A stretch of 64,000 nucleotides of DNA, taken from NCBI GenBank assembly GCA_036557665.1, contig DATBHG010000115.1, positions 41,563-105,562 on the forward strand. The letters are read 5' to 3'. This DNA comes from VAZQ01 sp036557665 (GTDB lineage Bacteria > Pseudomonadota > Alphaproteobacteria > Rhizobiales > Xanthobacteraceae). Both the position numbers and the translations under genes were made by a program. The notes below the pieces were generated by a model that was not told the DNA's origin, did no database searches, and worked only from the letters and a program-made list of their open reading frames with translations. Each line of letters begins with the position of its first letter. Position 1 is the first letter of the stretch. Below are positions 26,673-36,455 of this stretch, piece by piece.

Positions 26673-26944
26673 CGGACAAACCTTCCCCGTGTCCGCGCGC
26701 GCGGAACGCGCGGCTGTTGAATGCGTGGGCTCGGAGCGGCGAGCTCGCGAATCAGGTTGGTGCTGGCAGGATCATGCCTTGGCAGTTAACAGAGCGCTAA
26801 CCCTGCCGCGCGTCGTTCGGGCGGCAAACCCTCGGTGCTGCGCGCGTCCGACCGAAAACCATATCTGGCATGTCCGCAGCTGAACAACTGAGACACCGGC
26901 GGCCAAGTTTTCTATGATGCAGCACAATCTCGTATGCAATGCGT

Positions 26945-27274
26945 TCAGTAAAGCTCCAAGCATGCCGCTGAGCTTAGCTCGAACGCTGTGATCGCCTCCG
27001 TATGATCGCGCAACAGCTTTTCGATAACGCGTGTCGGCTGATTGCCACAACGCAGCCAAATTACCTTCGGCGGACTTCCCAATAGCGTGGCCATATCTCC
27101 GAAGTCGGCATCAAAGGAGACGAGCGTGAACCGATCTGTCCGAGCAAACTCCCACAATGTACGCTCATCGACCTGGTCAAGCCCAATCAGGCGAACCTGA
27201 CTTGAACCGGGGAACAGATCGGCCAATTGCCGGCAAAGTTTGAAACTGAGGTTCTGATCGAACAATAGCTTCAT
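26945..27274 (-). CDS. DUF5615 PIN-like toxin component
   Basis: 109 residues. FDQNLSFKL at the start and SFDADFGDMA in the middle are the conserved acidic motifs of the DUF5615 PIN-like family, predicted ribonucleases. Its start overlaps the stop of the upstream DUF433 gene by 4 bases, the common DUF433-DUF5615 toxin-antitoxin arrangement. Confidence 0.88.
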   Translation of the reverse strand: MKLLFDQNLSFKLCRQLADLFPGSSQVRLIGLDQVDERTLWEFARTDRFTLVSFDADFGDMATLLGSPPKVIWLRCGNQPTRVIEKLLRDHTEAITAFELSSAACLELY

Positions 27275-27495
27275 TTCACGGCGGTCACAAGCCGACGCTC
27301 ACGGTCTGCCGCATAGGCGAGGCAGGCGCGGATATCCTCTTCGGTCAATTCAGGATAGTCCGAGACAATCTCGGCATGCGACATACCAGCGGCTAGCCAA
27401 CCGAGTACGTCAGCTACGGTGATGCGCATGCCGCGAATGCAAGGATGGCCGCCACGTTTGCCAGGTTCGATGGTAATGATGTCTTGATAGCGCAT
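27271..27495 (-). CDS. DUF433 antitoxin-like protein
   Basis: 74 residues. GKRGGHPCIRGMRITV, VLGWLAAGMSHAEI and YPELTEEDIRACLAYAA are the standard DUF433 blocks, a small winged-helix protein. It is translated just ahead of the DUF5615 gene with an ATGA overlap and is expected to neutralise it and repress the pair. Confidence 0.9.
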   Translation of the reverse strand: MRYQDIITIEPGKRGGHPCIRGMRITVADVLGWLAAGMSHAEIVSDYPELTEEDIRACLAYAADRERRLVTAVK

Positions 27496-27841
27496 GTCGG
27501 ACTCCCCTGTGTGCGCATCTATAACATGTCACCGCGACCGCGGGCCAACTCGGCACTCACGTTGAAGAGCTCATGACCCAACAGCGCTCCGGCCGACGGC
27601 AGAACTGATGTCGCCTATTGTCGGCAGTAAGGACGGCTCGTGCCGCGCGGCCAAAGCTGCGGCGGAATGTCTGCAGCTGACGAAAGCAGGCATAACACGC
27701 ATTAGGTCGATCCGGTTTTGGCCCTCGACCGAGCTCGGCCCGGCGGGGGCACATCGGCGCTGGCGGTGGTCATCCTTTGCCGTGCTAGGCTGGCTGCGGC
27801 CCGCGACGAGAACGGCGAGAGCCCGCAAATCGGAGGGAGCG
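27496..27841. other. Intergenic region upstream of Bug-type binding protein
   Basis: 346 bases between divergent genes. The binding-protein frame is open leftward into it, but no signal peptide or family sequence precedes the ATG at 27842. No promoter, repeat or RNA identified with confidence. Confidence 0.5.
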
Positions 27842-28816
27842 ATGAACGGCCTGCTCAGCCGCTTGATTCTGCTCTCCTGCCTGCTCGTGGGCACCGCCGC
27901 CCTGGGACAGACCTACCCGGACCGCAACGTGACGATCGTGGTGACCTCGGCGGCAGGCGCGTTGACCGACGTGCTTACCCGCGCCGTTGCACAGCGGTTG
28001 TCGGAGATGTGGAATCAGAGCGTCATCGTCGAGAACCGGGGCGGCGCCGGATACGCGATCGCGGCGCAGTCCGTGATGCGGGCCGAGCACGACGGCTACA
28101 CGCTGCTCGCCTCGGAGACCGGGTTCTACACGACCCAACCCTATTTATATGCTGAAGGCAAACTGGCCTACGATGCGGAGAAGGACTTCGTCCCGGTCGC
28201 CGGCTACGGCACAATTCCGACGGCGCTGCTTGTAAATCCATCGGTGCCGGTGAATTCGGTCAGCGGCCTGATCGCGCTCGCCAGGAAAAAGCCCGGGGTC
28301 GTGACTTTCGGCACGGCCGGGGTCGGCACCGCGCTGCACATCGCCGGGGTGGAGTTGGAGAATCTCGCCGGTATCAAGATGACGGCGGTGCACTATCGCG
28401 GCGCGGCACCCGCGCTGACTGATGTGATTGCCGGACATATCGACGCGGTGATCATGGGACCCTCCGTGGCCCTGAGCTCGGTGAAGGCCGGCAAGCTCAA
28501 GATGCTCGCTTTCGGCAGCGAGAAGCGGCTACCACAGTTCCCCGAGGTACCGACCATCGCCGAGACCGTTCCGGGCTACGAGGCGAGCGTATCGTTCGGG
28601 CTGTTTGCCGCGGCGGGCACGCCTGCCGGCATCATCGAGAAGGTCAACGCCGGCGTGCAAAACATCGTCGCCGATCCCGAATTCCAGAAGAAGTATCTCG
28701 AGCGCTTTGCGGTGCAGCCGGTACCTGGCCCGCTCGACGCCTTTGCCGAGTATTTACGCAAGGCTTCGGCCAAATGGAGCGAGGTCATCAATACGGCGCA
28801 TGTGAAGATCGAATGA
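27842..28816 (+). CDS. Tripartite tricarboxylate transporter (Bug family) substrate-binding protein 1
   Basis: 324 residues from the ATG at 27842, preceded by GGAGGGAGC. A signal peptide (LILLSCLLVGTAALG) leads to YPDRNVTIVVTSAAG, VIVENRGGAG, GTAGVGTALHIAG and VHYRGAAPALTDVIAG, all Bug family landmarks. It binds small carboxylates in the periplasm. No TctA/TctB membrane genes are in the window, as is usual for orphan Bug proteins. Confidence 0.92.
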   Translation: MNGLLSRLILLSCLLVGTAALGQTYPDRNVTIVVTSAAGALTDVLTRAVAQRLSEMWNQSVIVENRGGAGYAIAAQSVMRAEHDGYTLLASETGFYTTQPYLYAEGKLAYDAEKDFVPVAGYGTIPTALLVNPSVPVNSVSGLIALARKKPGVVTFGTAGVGTALHIAGVELENLAGIKMTAVHYRGAAPALTDVIAGHIDAVIMGPSVALSSVKAGKLKMLAFGSEKRLPQFPEVPTIAETVPGYEASVSFGLFAAAGTPAGIIEKVNAGVQNIVADPEFQKKYLERFAVQPVPGPLDAFAEYLRKASAKWSEVINTAHVKIE

Positions 28817-28912
28817 CTGCCGCTGGAGTTTCCGTCGTCGCTTGCCTTGCCGCGACGGCAGCCGGTATTCGCGGCGCAACGATGCAACTCTCCTCGGTCG
28901 AGAGGCGAGCGG

Positions 28913-30496
28913 ATGCGTAACGCGGTCATACCGGCACCAAGGCGGCTCGACCACAATGGAAGCGAGCTCGCGCTCCCGTCAGGCACGACGATCGCTTGCA
29001 TGAATATCGAAGTTGCGCCGATCGTCGAGCGTTTCTGCTTGGAGGTCGCACGACGCACGGAGCTGCGCGTCGTGCCCATGACCGGCAACCCGGAATCGAA
29101 TGGACCCTCCATCAGAGTCGAGCTGATGACCGGGGACGAGCTCGGAGCTCTCCCCGAACCGAGGGGTGTTTCGCCGCTGGGCGGGCGCCCTGCCGACGAG
29201 CGATACTCGCTGGTGATCGATTGGCGGCGGGTCGTCGTGCGCGCGGCGGAGCCGGCCGGCGTTGCGCGCGGCTTGAGCACGCTCATCCAGCTCCTGGCCA
29301 CGACACCGTCCGCGGGTGCAGGCGCGGTCTCGGTGCCGGGTGTGCGAATCCTCGACGCGCCGAGATATGCCTGGCGTGGTCTTTCGCTCGACCTCGCCCG
29401 CACGTTCTTCACGCTGGATGAGGTGCGGCGCGTGATCGACCTTCTCGCGCTCTACAAGCTCAACGTGCTGCACTTGCACCTGACCGACGACCAAAGCTGG
29501 CGCCTCCCCGTGGGCCGGTCGGGCGAGAGCCCAAAGTCCGGCGTCGCTTTCTACAGCGCCGAGGACCTTCGCGGGCTCACAGCCTATGCCGAGGACCGCT
29601 TCGTCACCATCGTTCCGGAGGTAGATACGCCCGGGCATGCATCCGCATTCGTGCGGATCCGCCCGGAGCTGCGCACCGGGCGAAACCTCGTCGAGCTCGA
29701 GGTCGCGCCCGGTCAAATGCACCATACCGCATGGCTCGACCCGGAGCTGCCCGCGACCTTTGAAGCGGTCGAGCAGGTGCTGGCCGGCGTCGCGGCCATC
29801 TTCCCAGGCCCGTACATCCACATCGGCGGGGACGAGCCGCGCGGGATGCCCCATGAGCTCTATTCGTCGTACGTGCAGCGCGTCCGATCCCTCGTGCGCT
29901 CAACAGGCAAGCGTCCGCTCGGATGGCAGGAGACAGCGCGTGCAGGTCTCGGCCCGGACGATGTCATCCAGTGCTGGTTCTCCGACACCGCCCTTCCGGC
30001 ATCATTGCCCCCCGAGGCTCGAGCGCAGACGGAGGCCGGCGCCGCCATGTTTCGACGCGACATCGAGACGGCAGTGGCGGCATCAGCGCCCGTCATCGTG
30101 TCGCCGCTGAGCCACTGCTACCTCGACGTCCCCTACGCCGAGCCGCCGGCCGATCCTGAACAGGCGGAGAGGCAGGGCCGGGTCGGGCTGCGGCTCTACT
30201 CACCCAAGACCGTCGCCGAGTCGTTCGACTGGGAACCCGCCGAAGCGCTTGGGCGCGGTCGAGCGGCGCATGTTGCGGGAGTAGAGGCGGCGGTCTGGGC
30301 CGAGACGATCACCGACTTCGACGATCTGTGCTTTCTGCTGTTGCCTCGGCTGGCGGGGCTCGCCCACAAGGCTTGGTGCGATCCGCGGGCCGCCACCTGG
30401 ACCGATCACCGCGACCGCCTTGCCCGGCACGGCCGGCTGTGGGCGCAGGACCGCCTCACGTACTTTCGCACCCCAGCCGTCGACTGGCTTCAGTAG
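28913..30496 (+). CDS. Beta-N-acetylhexosaminidase (GH20)
   Basis: About 527 residues from the ATG at 28913; the frame runs 22 codons upstream without family sequence. An N-terminal GH20b-like domain is followed by the catalytic barrel: YAWRGLSLDLAR, NVLHLHLTDDQSWR, VDTPGHA and the catalytic Asp-Glu pair in HIGGDEPRG. Trp residues expected in the sugar pocket are in CWFSD and EAAVWAET. No clear signal peptide, so action may be cytoplasmic. Its 3' end overlaps the convergent NamZ gene by 7 bases. Likely removes GlcNAc from chitin- or peptidoglycan-derived sugars. Confidence 0.92.
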   Translation: MRNAVIPAPRRLDHNGSELALPSGTTIACMNIEVAPIVERFCLEVARRTELRVVPMTGNPESNGPSIRVELMTGDELGALPEPRGVSPLGGRPADERYSLVIDWRRVVVRAAEPAGVARGLSTLIQLLATTPSAGAGAVSVPGVRILDAPRYAWRGLSLDLARTFFTLDEVRRVIDLLALYKLNVLHLHLTDDQSWRLPVGRSGESPKSGVAFYSAEDLRGLTAYAEDRFVTIVPEVDTPGHASAFVRIRPELRTGRNLVELEVAPGQMHHTAWLDPELPATFEAVEQVLAGVAAIFPGPYIHIGGDEPRGMPHELYSSYVQRVRSLVRSTGKRPLGWQETARAGLGPDDVIQCWFSDTALPASLPPEARAQTEAGAAMFRRDIETAVAASAPVIVSPLSHCYLDVPYAEPPADPEQAERQGRVGLRLYSPKTVAESFDWEPAEALGRGRAAHVAGVEAAVWAETITDFDDLCFLLLPRLAGLAHKAWCDPRAATWTDHRDRLARHGRLWAQDRLTYFRTPAVDWLQ

Positions 30497-31692
30497 ATCA
30501 GGCATCCCCGGCGATCATTCAGCCAGGCCTGCTCATCCGGCACGACCAGTGCATTCAGGTCCTGTGGCGTCGCAGGCGTATCGTCAACCCATTCTCGTAA
30601 TAACGGACCGCCGTTGATGACATCGATGGCGAGCCTGCCGTGCTCGTATTCGTAGGCGAAATCCCGCCAAAGCGGATAATCCGGGTACAAACGGCGGATC
30701 GCTTTGAACGCGAGCGCCTGGATGCGCCAAGGCTTGAAGGATTGATGATCGTAGCTCGGATCCTCCGTGTGAATCTGCACACCGTTGCAAAGCTGGCCGA
30801 CATGTTTGTGAAAGGTGGGCTCGAACGCACAATCGCGCAGGCGACAACCATCCAGCCACTGCGGCGCCAGGGAGTGCATTTCTTTCAGGACCGCTCGCGA
30901 GTCGATGTCGGGAGCGCCGAACAGCTCCAGCGGCCGGGTAGTGCCGCGCCCTTCCGAGAGCGTCGTGCCCTCGATCATCACCGTCCCCGCATAAGCGCGC
31001 GCCATCCACAGGTTGGCCGCGTTGGGACTGGGATTGATCCACGCGCGCTCGCCGAGAGGCCAGCCAAATCCGGGTCCGCCATCGGGCTGCCAACCCTGCA
31101 TCTCGATGACGCGATACTCGACATCGAGCTTCAGCGATTTCACGAACCACGAGCCCAGCTCGCCGAGCGTAAGCCCATGACGCATCGGCAGCGGCCCGGC
31201 GCCGACGAAGCTGTGCCACCCGGGCCGGAGTGTCAGGCCCTCTACCGGCCGGCCGATGGGATTGGGTCGATCCAATACCCAGACCGCTTTTCCACGTTGC
31301 GATGCCGCTTCCAGAACATAACGCAGCGTGGTGATGTACGTATAAATGCGGCAACCCAAATCCTGGAGATCGACGAGGATGACATCGCACGCGTCCATCA
31401 TGTCATCGGTCGGCTTGCGTACGCTTCCGTACAGGCTGAATACCGGAATGCCGTGCACCGGATCGTTGAAGCTCGGGGACTCGATCATATTGTCCTGCTT
31501 CTCCCCGCGCAGACCATGTTGCGGACCGAAAGCGGCGGTGATCTTCACATCGCTGCATGCGGCAAGCGCATCGAGCGAGTGTTTCAGGTCTGCTGTGACC
31601 GAAGCGGGATGTCCGAGCAATGCGACGCGCCGGCCGTTGAGCGGAGCTCGCAATGCGGATTCGGCGATGAGTCGATCGATGCCGAGCTTCAT
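30490..31692 (-). CDS. namZ: DUF1343 protein, exo-beta-N-acetylmuramidase NamZ-like (GH171)
   Basis: 400 residues from the ATG at 31692 (MKLGIDRLIAES); the frame opens 28 codons earlier with no conserved sequence. Family blocks include VALLGHPASV, FGPQHGLRG, IPVFSLYG, VDLQDLGCRIYTY, WVLDRPNPIG and TTLSEGRGTTRP. DUF1343 members were shown to release MurNAc from the non-reducing end of peptidoglycan chains. Here it follows a DOMON-like gene by 5 bases and converges on a GH20 hexosaminidase, so a wall-sugar recycling set is plausible. No signal peptide. Confidence 0.9.
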   Translation of the reverse strand: MKLGIDRLIAESALRAPLNGRRVALLGHPASVTADLKHSLDALAACSDVKITAAFGPQHGLRGEKQDNMIESPSFNDPVHGIPVFSLYGSVRKPTDDMMDACDVILVDLQDLGCRIYTYITTLRYVLEAASQRGKAVWVLDRPNPIGRPVEGLTLRPGWHSFVGAGPLPMRHGLTLGELGSWFVKSLKLDVEYRVIEMQGWQPDGGPGFGWPLGERAWINPSPNAANLWMARAYAGTVMIEGTTLSEGRGTTRPLELFGAPDIDSRAVLKEMHSLAPQWLDGCRLRDCAFEPTFHKHVGQLCNGVQIHTEDPSYDHQSFKPWRIQALAFKAIRRLYPDYPLWRDFAYEYEHGRLAIDVINGGPLLREWVDDTPATPQDLNALVVPDEQAWLNDRRGCLIY

Positions 31693-31697
31693 GGCCC

Positions 31698-32243
31698 TTA
31701 TGCTGGGGAAATTTCGTGCGCGAAGCAAATGGGATGATGAAAATCCGCCTTGCCCGGCGGGTGCGCCAGCGCCCAATACGATTTACGGCCGCTCGTTTCT
31801 TCGATCAATGCCGACAGGCCCAGGTGCCAAGCTGCGTCGCGCGGCAAGCTCGACACCGGATCCAGCTCGAGCGAGGCGTGCAATGTGTAGCAGTCATGTC
31901 TTGATTGCGCTTCAATCCGAGGCGTGCCTATCTCGGTCGCAACACGCATCCCGCTTCGGTAGCTGCCGAACCAATACGCCGCCCATTGCGTCGAGGGTGC
32001 AAAGTTGAATTCGTAATAGGCCTCGCCCCGCGAGGCACGTATGAATGCCTCGAAGCAGGTATGCTGCCAAAGCTCATCGGTCCGCACGGCCGCTCTTGCG
32101 GGCGGCAGGCGCATGTCGTCGACCTTGCCGGTTACGAGATAGCATAGCGCCAGATAGCCGGCGCGCGGGCGTGCGACGTCCACCTCGATTTGTGTGGCTG
32201 CAACGCAGCGCGAGTCCGGATGAAGTCTCAATGCATGACGCAT
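31698..32243 (-). CDS. DOMON-like domain protein
   Basis: 181 residues. LWQHTCFEAFIR, YYEFNFAPSTQWAAYWFGSYR and the C-terminal SYWALAHPPGKADFHHP are the pattern of the DOMON-like proteins found beside DUF1343 genes. The fold is a beta-sandwich that may bind sugar or heme; function unproven. It is immediately upstream of namZ, and the two are almost certainly one operon. Confidence 0.85.
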   Translation of the reverse strand: MRHALRLHPDSRCVAATQIEVDVARPRAGYLALCYLVTGKVDDMRLPPARAAVRTDELWQHTCFEAFIRASRGEAYYEFNFAPSTQWAAYWFGSYRSGMRVATEIGTPRIEAQSRHDCYTLHASLELDPVSSLPRDAAWHLGLSALIEETSGRKSYWALAHPPGKADFHHPICFAHEISPA

Positions 32244-32409
32244 GCCGGTATTGTCAAAGCGGGTTGATGCCCGCGGCGTGTACCAGATTTGAGAGAAGCT
32301 TGTGAACCGCCTCGGCCAGCCGGCATCTGCGTTGGCGTCCCCTTGCTGCGGCGCGCCGGCCTGCGGACGTGCCGCCGCAGCAGGCCGTCAGTCGAGAGGC
32401 GCATAGCAA

Positions 32410-33264
32410 TCAAATCGTGACCGCGTTCGCGAAGAGCGCTTCACCCCATTCATAAAGAGGCCGCATGAAATCAGACTCGGTATGGATGGCTCGGCCTTTT
32501 CGAGCCAGCCACTTTCGTCCGTAGGTATCGAACGGAAAATGCCGAATGTAATAATCGCAGGTCTCCTCCCAATGCTCGATCGAGAGTGACTTGCCGTAGT
32601 GCTGGCAGTACAGATCGGTCCGCAGGCGTTCTATCCCTCCCGGCTCTCGCGCATGATGCTCGGCGAACAAGACCCCGGGATGGTTACGCCAGAGCATCAG
32701 AATGTCTCTTTGCTCGGGACCGAAAAAGCGCCGAAAGTCCAACAGCTCGCGATCCGATCGGTAAGGCGCGCGATCGTCAGGCGTGATATATGCATCGAAC
32801 AGGCGAATCCGTATGCCGTCGCGATCGCCGGCGCGCTGTCCCTCCACAAAGCCACGCAGGTCTCCGGTAACCCGCTCGTCCGGATCGAAGCAGAACATCC
32901 ATTCGAACTGCAATTTTGCACGGGCAATTTGCAGCAGGAGTCCCCGGTGCCGGCCTTCGGCAATCCGGCGCGCTGCGATGTCCTCCTCCCAGGAGCTGTT
33001 TTTGACTATCAGAGCCACCTTCGGACTGCTGCACAGAATTTCCGGCGTCCGATCGGTGCTCGCGTCATCGTATGCAACTATCGCATCGACATGCCGGCCC
33101 ACGTATTCCAGGGTATCCCGCAGAATCAGAGCCTCGTTGCGAACGCGCGTAATCCCGACCAGAAGATGCTGTCGGCCCAGGAGTGCCGCATTGACCGGAA
33201 TGATCCGCTCGGACTCACGGATCTGCCAGTTGCCGTCTCTCGACATATCCTCACGATGATCCAT
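32410..33264 (-). CDS. Glycosyltransferase family 2 protein
   Basis: About 284 residues from the ATG at 33264; the frame extends 46 codons further to 33402 and a later Met at 33246 has GAGG close by, so the start is uncertain. VGITRVRNEALILRDTL opens the GT-A domain, AYDDASTDRTPEIL gives the nucleotide-binding Asp, and FDPDERV carries the metal-binding acidic motif. It resembles the bacterial GT2 group with DUF4422-free, small catalytic domains that modify surface glycans. No polysaccharide cluster surrounds it. Confidence 0.85.
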   Translation of the reverse strand: MDHREDMSRDGNWQIRESERIIPVNAALLGRQHLLVGITRVRNEALILRDTLEYVGRHVDAIVAYDDASTDRTPEILCSSPKVALIVKNSSWEEDIAARRIAEGRHRGLLLQIARAKLQFEWMFCFDPDERVTGDLRGFVEGQRAGDRDGIRIRLFDAYITPDDRAPYRSDRELLDFRRFFGPEQRDILMLWRNHPGVLFAEHHAREPGGIERLRTDLYCQHYGKSLSIEHWEETCDYYIRHFPFDTYGRKWLARKGRAIHTESDFMRPLYEWGEALFANAVTI

Positions 33265-33377
33265 GAAGCTGAATCGCAAGTTGCGCGACGCGATCGCCGA
33301 CGCAAAGTTACATGATTTTCCCGTGTACCAGGAAGGGTCAACCGTCTGCGCCGAGAGCATGCGAGGATCGGCCGGCT

Positions 33378-34279
33378 TTAGCCGTTGGCGGGAATGGACC
33401 ACAGCTCCCGAGCGGCGGCGACCAAGGCTCGCACGGCCGGATCATGCTCGCGAGTCGCATGATAAAGAAATTCGAGAAAAGTATGGGGCCGTCCTTTTTC
33501 GAGAAGGTGAATAGCGCCCGTCGAGACAGATTGTCTTGCCAGGTCCTCTCGCATGAGACCAAGTCCGACGCCGGCGGTAATCAGGCTGGCGATTACGGCT
33601 TCGCTGTCGGCCTCGATGACTTTGAGAGGCTCGAACTTGTGCTTTTTGAACAAATCGCTCGCCATTTGGTAATGCGACCCGTTTCTGGGCGCCGATATCC
33701 ATGGCGACGCAGCGATCTCAGCCCACCCGGCGCGGCGGATGCGATCGGGCCATGTCCCCGGCGCGACCAGGCGATAGTGGAGCTTGGCCAGACGAATCCG
33801 GCAGACATCCGCAATCGGCCGATTGCCCAGCGCTATGCCCGCATCAAACTCGCGGCTGCAAACCCCGGCAACCACGGTGCGTGAATTGCGATTATGAACC
33901 TCGATCGCCAGCATCGGATGGCGCGACAGCATCAGTTTCATGATGTCGCCCAGTCGCAGCAGCGATGTATCGGCTACGGTAGGGGAGACGATCGCAAACT
34001 TGACGGTCCCCGAGAGGCCACCCTGCAATTGGCGCGCGTGCACCACCAGCGCGTCGGCCAGGTCGAGCAATCTGCGGATCTCCGGCAGTAATGCGGTGCC
34101 GGTCGGGGTGAGGACCAGACCGGTGTGCTTGCGATCAAAGAAGCGAACCCCGAGCTCCAGCTCCACGGCCCTGATCTGGGCACTGGCGGCGGGCTGGGAG
34201 ACGTGGCGGCGCGCGGCAGCTTGGCTCAGGCTGCCCAGGTTTGCCGCCTCGGCCAGGGTTTGAGCTGGTAAAGGTCCAT
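33378..34279 (-). pseudogene. LysR-type regulator gene, frameshifted in the HTH region
   Basis: The intact frame to 33378 encodes a full LysR effector domain and most of the HTH: LAEAANLGSLSQAAAR, HVSQPAASAQIRAVELELGVRFF. It has no ATG of its own upstream; going back it hits TAG. The expected start MDLYQLK lies at 34279 in another frame, and the two join only by a frame change near 34255-34262, apparently a small deletion between QLK and LAE. An internal GTG would give a protein without half its HTH. It is divergent from the ornithine cyclodeaminase-like gene, the usual place for its regulator. Sequencing error is possible. Confidence 0.7.
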
Positions 34280-34383
34280 CTGCCCTTCGGAATTTTGAAT
34301 GACCGGTCTAAATAAAAACGAATAGCACAGGTGTGGAGGATGCTTTAGACCTCTCTCCCGGCTTTTTCGCACGGGGAAGGCAA

Positions 34384-35472
34384 ATGTCGAAGAGCACGCT
34401 GGTCCTGACCAACAAGGAGGCTTTCGGGCTGCTCCCGATGGCCGAATGCATTCGATTGCTGGAGGAGGCTTATGCCGACCTCGGCCGGCGCAACGCGCAG
34501 GTGATCCCGCGGCGGCGCATCCACACCCCGCTGAAAGGGGATGGCGAGCCGCGGTGGGGCTGGATGAACGTCATCCCGGGTGTAGTTCCCTGCCATAACG
34601 TTGCGGCGATACGGCTGGACTGCGCCCACATCAGCTTCCCCCTGAAGGGCGGCCAGAAGCGGATGGAGTTTCCCGGCGACTTTTCAGGCTTCGTCCTGGT
34701 GTGGGACCTCAATACCAACGAGCTGCTGGGCATCGTGCACGACCATGCAGTCTCGGCCTTGCGCGTCGGAGGAACGTCAGGTGTGGTGGCCAAATATTGC
34801 GTTCGCGAGGACGCGCAGACAATCGGAATTCTGGGCGCTGGAGAGCAAGCCATCTCGCAGGTCGAGGCGATTTGCAGCATTCGGCCCAAAATCCGCAATC
34901 TCAAGGTCTACTCGATGACAGGGCAAAGCCGAACGGCGTTTGCCGACAAAATGGGGCGCAAGCTGAACATCAACGCTGTTGCCGTGGACTCGGCCGAGAA
35001 GGCGATCCGCGATTCGGATGTTGCAATCGCCGCGACCAACTCGGCCGACCCGATTCTTTTCGGGGAATGGCTTTCGCCGGGCACTCACGTGATCGGGATG
35101 ATCGGAACCAACAAGTTCGATGGCCGCCGCGAGCTTGACGACGAATGCGCGCGGCGGGCCGACCTCATCATCGCCAATCTCAAGGAGCAGATCGAGATCG
35201 ACGATCAGCCGGAGATCATGATGCCGATGCGCAAAGGCTATGTCTCGTGGAGCAACGTCTACGAGGTCGGCGATCTGTGTATCGGCCGGATCGCCGGGCG
35301 CACGGCTTCGGCCCAGATTACGTATCACCACAACAATGTCGGCATGGGCATTCAATTTGCGTCGACGTGCGCGCGCATTCTCGAAATAGCCCGGCAGAAG
35401 GGAATAGGCACGGAATTGCCGATGGATCTTTTCATGACTCGCCGGGAAGGAGGGGAGGTCTACGCCCCTTAA
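34384..35472 (+). CDS. Ornithine cyclodeaminase/mu-crystallin family protein
   Basis: 362 residues from the ATG at 34384, with GGGGAAGG just upstream. The dimerisation domain contains RRRIHTPLKGDGEPRWGW; the Rossmann domain has GILGAGEQAISQ and the catalytic Asp region PGTHVIGMIGTNKFD. Members reduce or cyclise amino acids and imino acids using NAD(P)(H). A Bug-type binding protein follows 23 bases later, suggesting a small organic acid or amino acid substrate. Confidence 0.9.
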   Translation: MSKSTLVLTNKEAFGLLPMAECIRLLEEAYADLGRRNAQVIPRRRIHTPLKGDGEPRWGWMNVIPGVVPCHNVAAIRLDCAHISFPLKGGQKRMEFPGDFSGFVLVWDLNTNELLGIVHDHAVSALRVGGTSGVVAKYCVREDAQTIGILGAGEQAISQVEAICSIRPKIRNLKVYSMTGQSRTAFADKMGRKLNINAVAVDSAEKAIRDSDVAIAATNSADPILFGEWLSPGTHVIGMIGTNKFDGRRELDDECARRADLIIANLKEQIEIDDQPEIMMPMRKGYVSWSNVYEVGDLCIGRIAGRTASAQITYHHNNVGMGIQFASTCARILEIARQKGIGTELPMDLFMTRREGGEVYAP

Positions 35473-35495
35473 GCGCTCTCCCGGAGGACGTTGCG

Positions 35496-36455
35496 ATGCG
35501 CGTTTTGTTGTTCATCTTGGCGATATGCGCAGCCTTCGACACAGCTCGCGCCGAGGAATGGCCGGGGAGGCCGATCAAGCTGATCGTGCCCTATTCGGCC
35601 GGAGGCAGCGGCGACATCGTGGCGAGAGAGGTGGCGCAGAAGCTCTCGATGTCGTTGGGTCAATCGGTGGTCGTTGAAAACCGGCCGGGCGCCAGCGGGA
35701 ACATAGGCACTGCGGCTGTCGCAAAGTCGCCGCCCGACGGCCATACGATCCTGATGGCGTCGGATATCCAAGTCGCCATCAATCCGAACTTCTGGTCCGA
35801 TCTGCCGTATCAGCTCAATGAATTCGAGCCGATCAGCCTGGTGGCAACCGTGGACCTTGTATTGACGGCGACGCCGTCACTTGACGTCGCGGACCTCCGC
35901 CGGCTCGTGCAAAAGGCGAAACAACAGCCGGGGGCGATCAATTACGGCTCGACCGGCCCAGGCAGCACCCATGAGCTTGCCATGGAGCTTTTGCAGCAGC
36001 TCGGAGGGTTCAAGCTCACGGAAGTGCCCTACCGCGGCAGTGCGCAGGCCTTGCCGGATTTGCTGTCCGGGCAACTGCAGCTCATGCTCATGGGCATACC
36101 GCAGAGTCTCAGCTATTTGCGTGCCGGCCAGCTCAAGGCCCTGGCGGTCGGCTCCCCTGAACGCCTGCCGTCGCTGCCGGACGTCGCGACGATTTCGCAA
36201 CAGGGCTTCCCAGGTTTCGAGGCCAACAATTATTGGTGCTTATACGCGCCGGCGGGCACGCCGAAGGACATTGTGAGCAAGTTGGGCGGAGCGACCGCAC
36301 AGGTGCTGGCACAAGCCGATCTGCGAGATCATTTTCTGGCCAACGGCCTCACTCCGGTCGGCAGCACGCCGGAAGCGCTGGCGGCCCGGGTTGCCGCGGA
36401 CTCGGCAAAATGGAAAAAAGTGATCGCCACGCTGCCGGTCCATGCCGGCAAATAG
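35496..36455 (+). CDS. Tripartite tricarboxylate transporter (Bug family) substrate-binding protein 2
   Basis: 319 residues from the ATG at 35496, GGAGG ten bases upstream. Signal peptide LLFILAICAAFDTARAE, then WPGRPIKLIVPYSAGG, VVVENRPGASG, NYGSTGPGSTHELAME and VPYRGSAQALPDLLSG. Likely co-transcribed with the cyclodeaminase-like gene. It is only distantly similar to the Bug protein at 27842, so this is not a recent duplication. Confidence 0.92.
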   Translation: MRVLLFILAICAAFDTARAEEWPGRPIKLIVPYSAGGSGDIVAREVAQKLSMSLGQSVVVENRPGASGNIGTAAVAKSPPDGHTILMASDIQVAINPNFWSDLPYQLNEFEPISLVATVDLVLTATPSLDVADLRRLVQKAKQQPGAINYGSTGPGSTHELAMELLQQLGGFKLTEVPYRGSAQALPDLLSGQLQLMLMGIPQSLSYLRAGQLKALAVGSPERLPSLPDVATISQQGFPGFEANNYWCLYAPAGTPKDIVSKLGGATAQVLAQADLRDHFLANGLTPVGSTPEALAARVAADSAKWKKVIATLPVHAGK

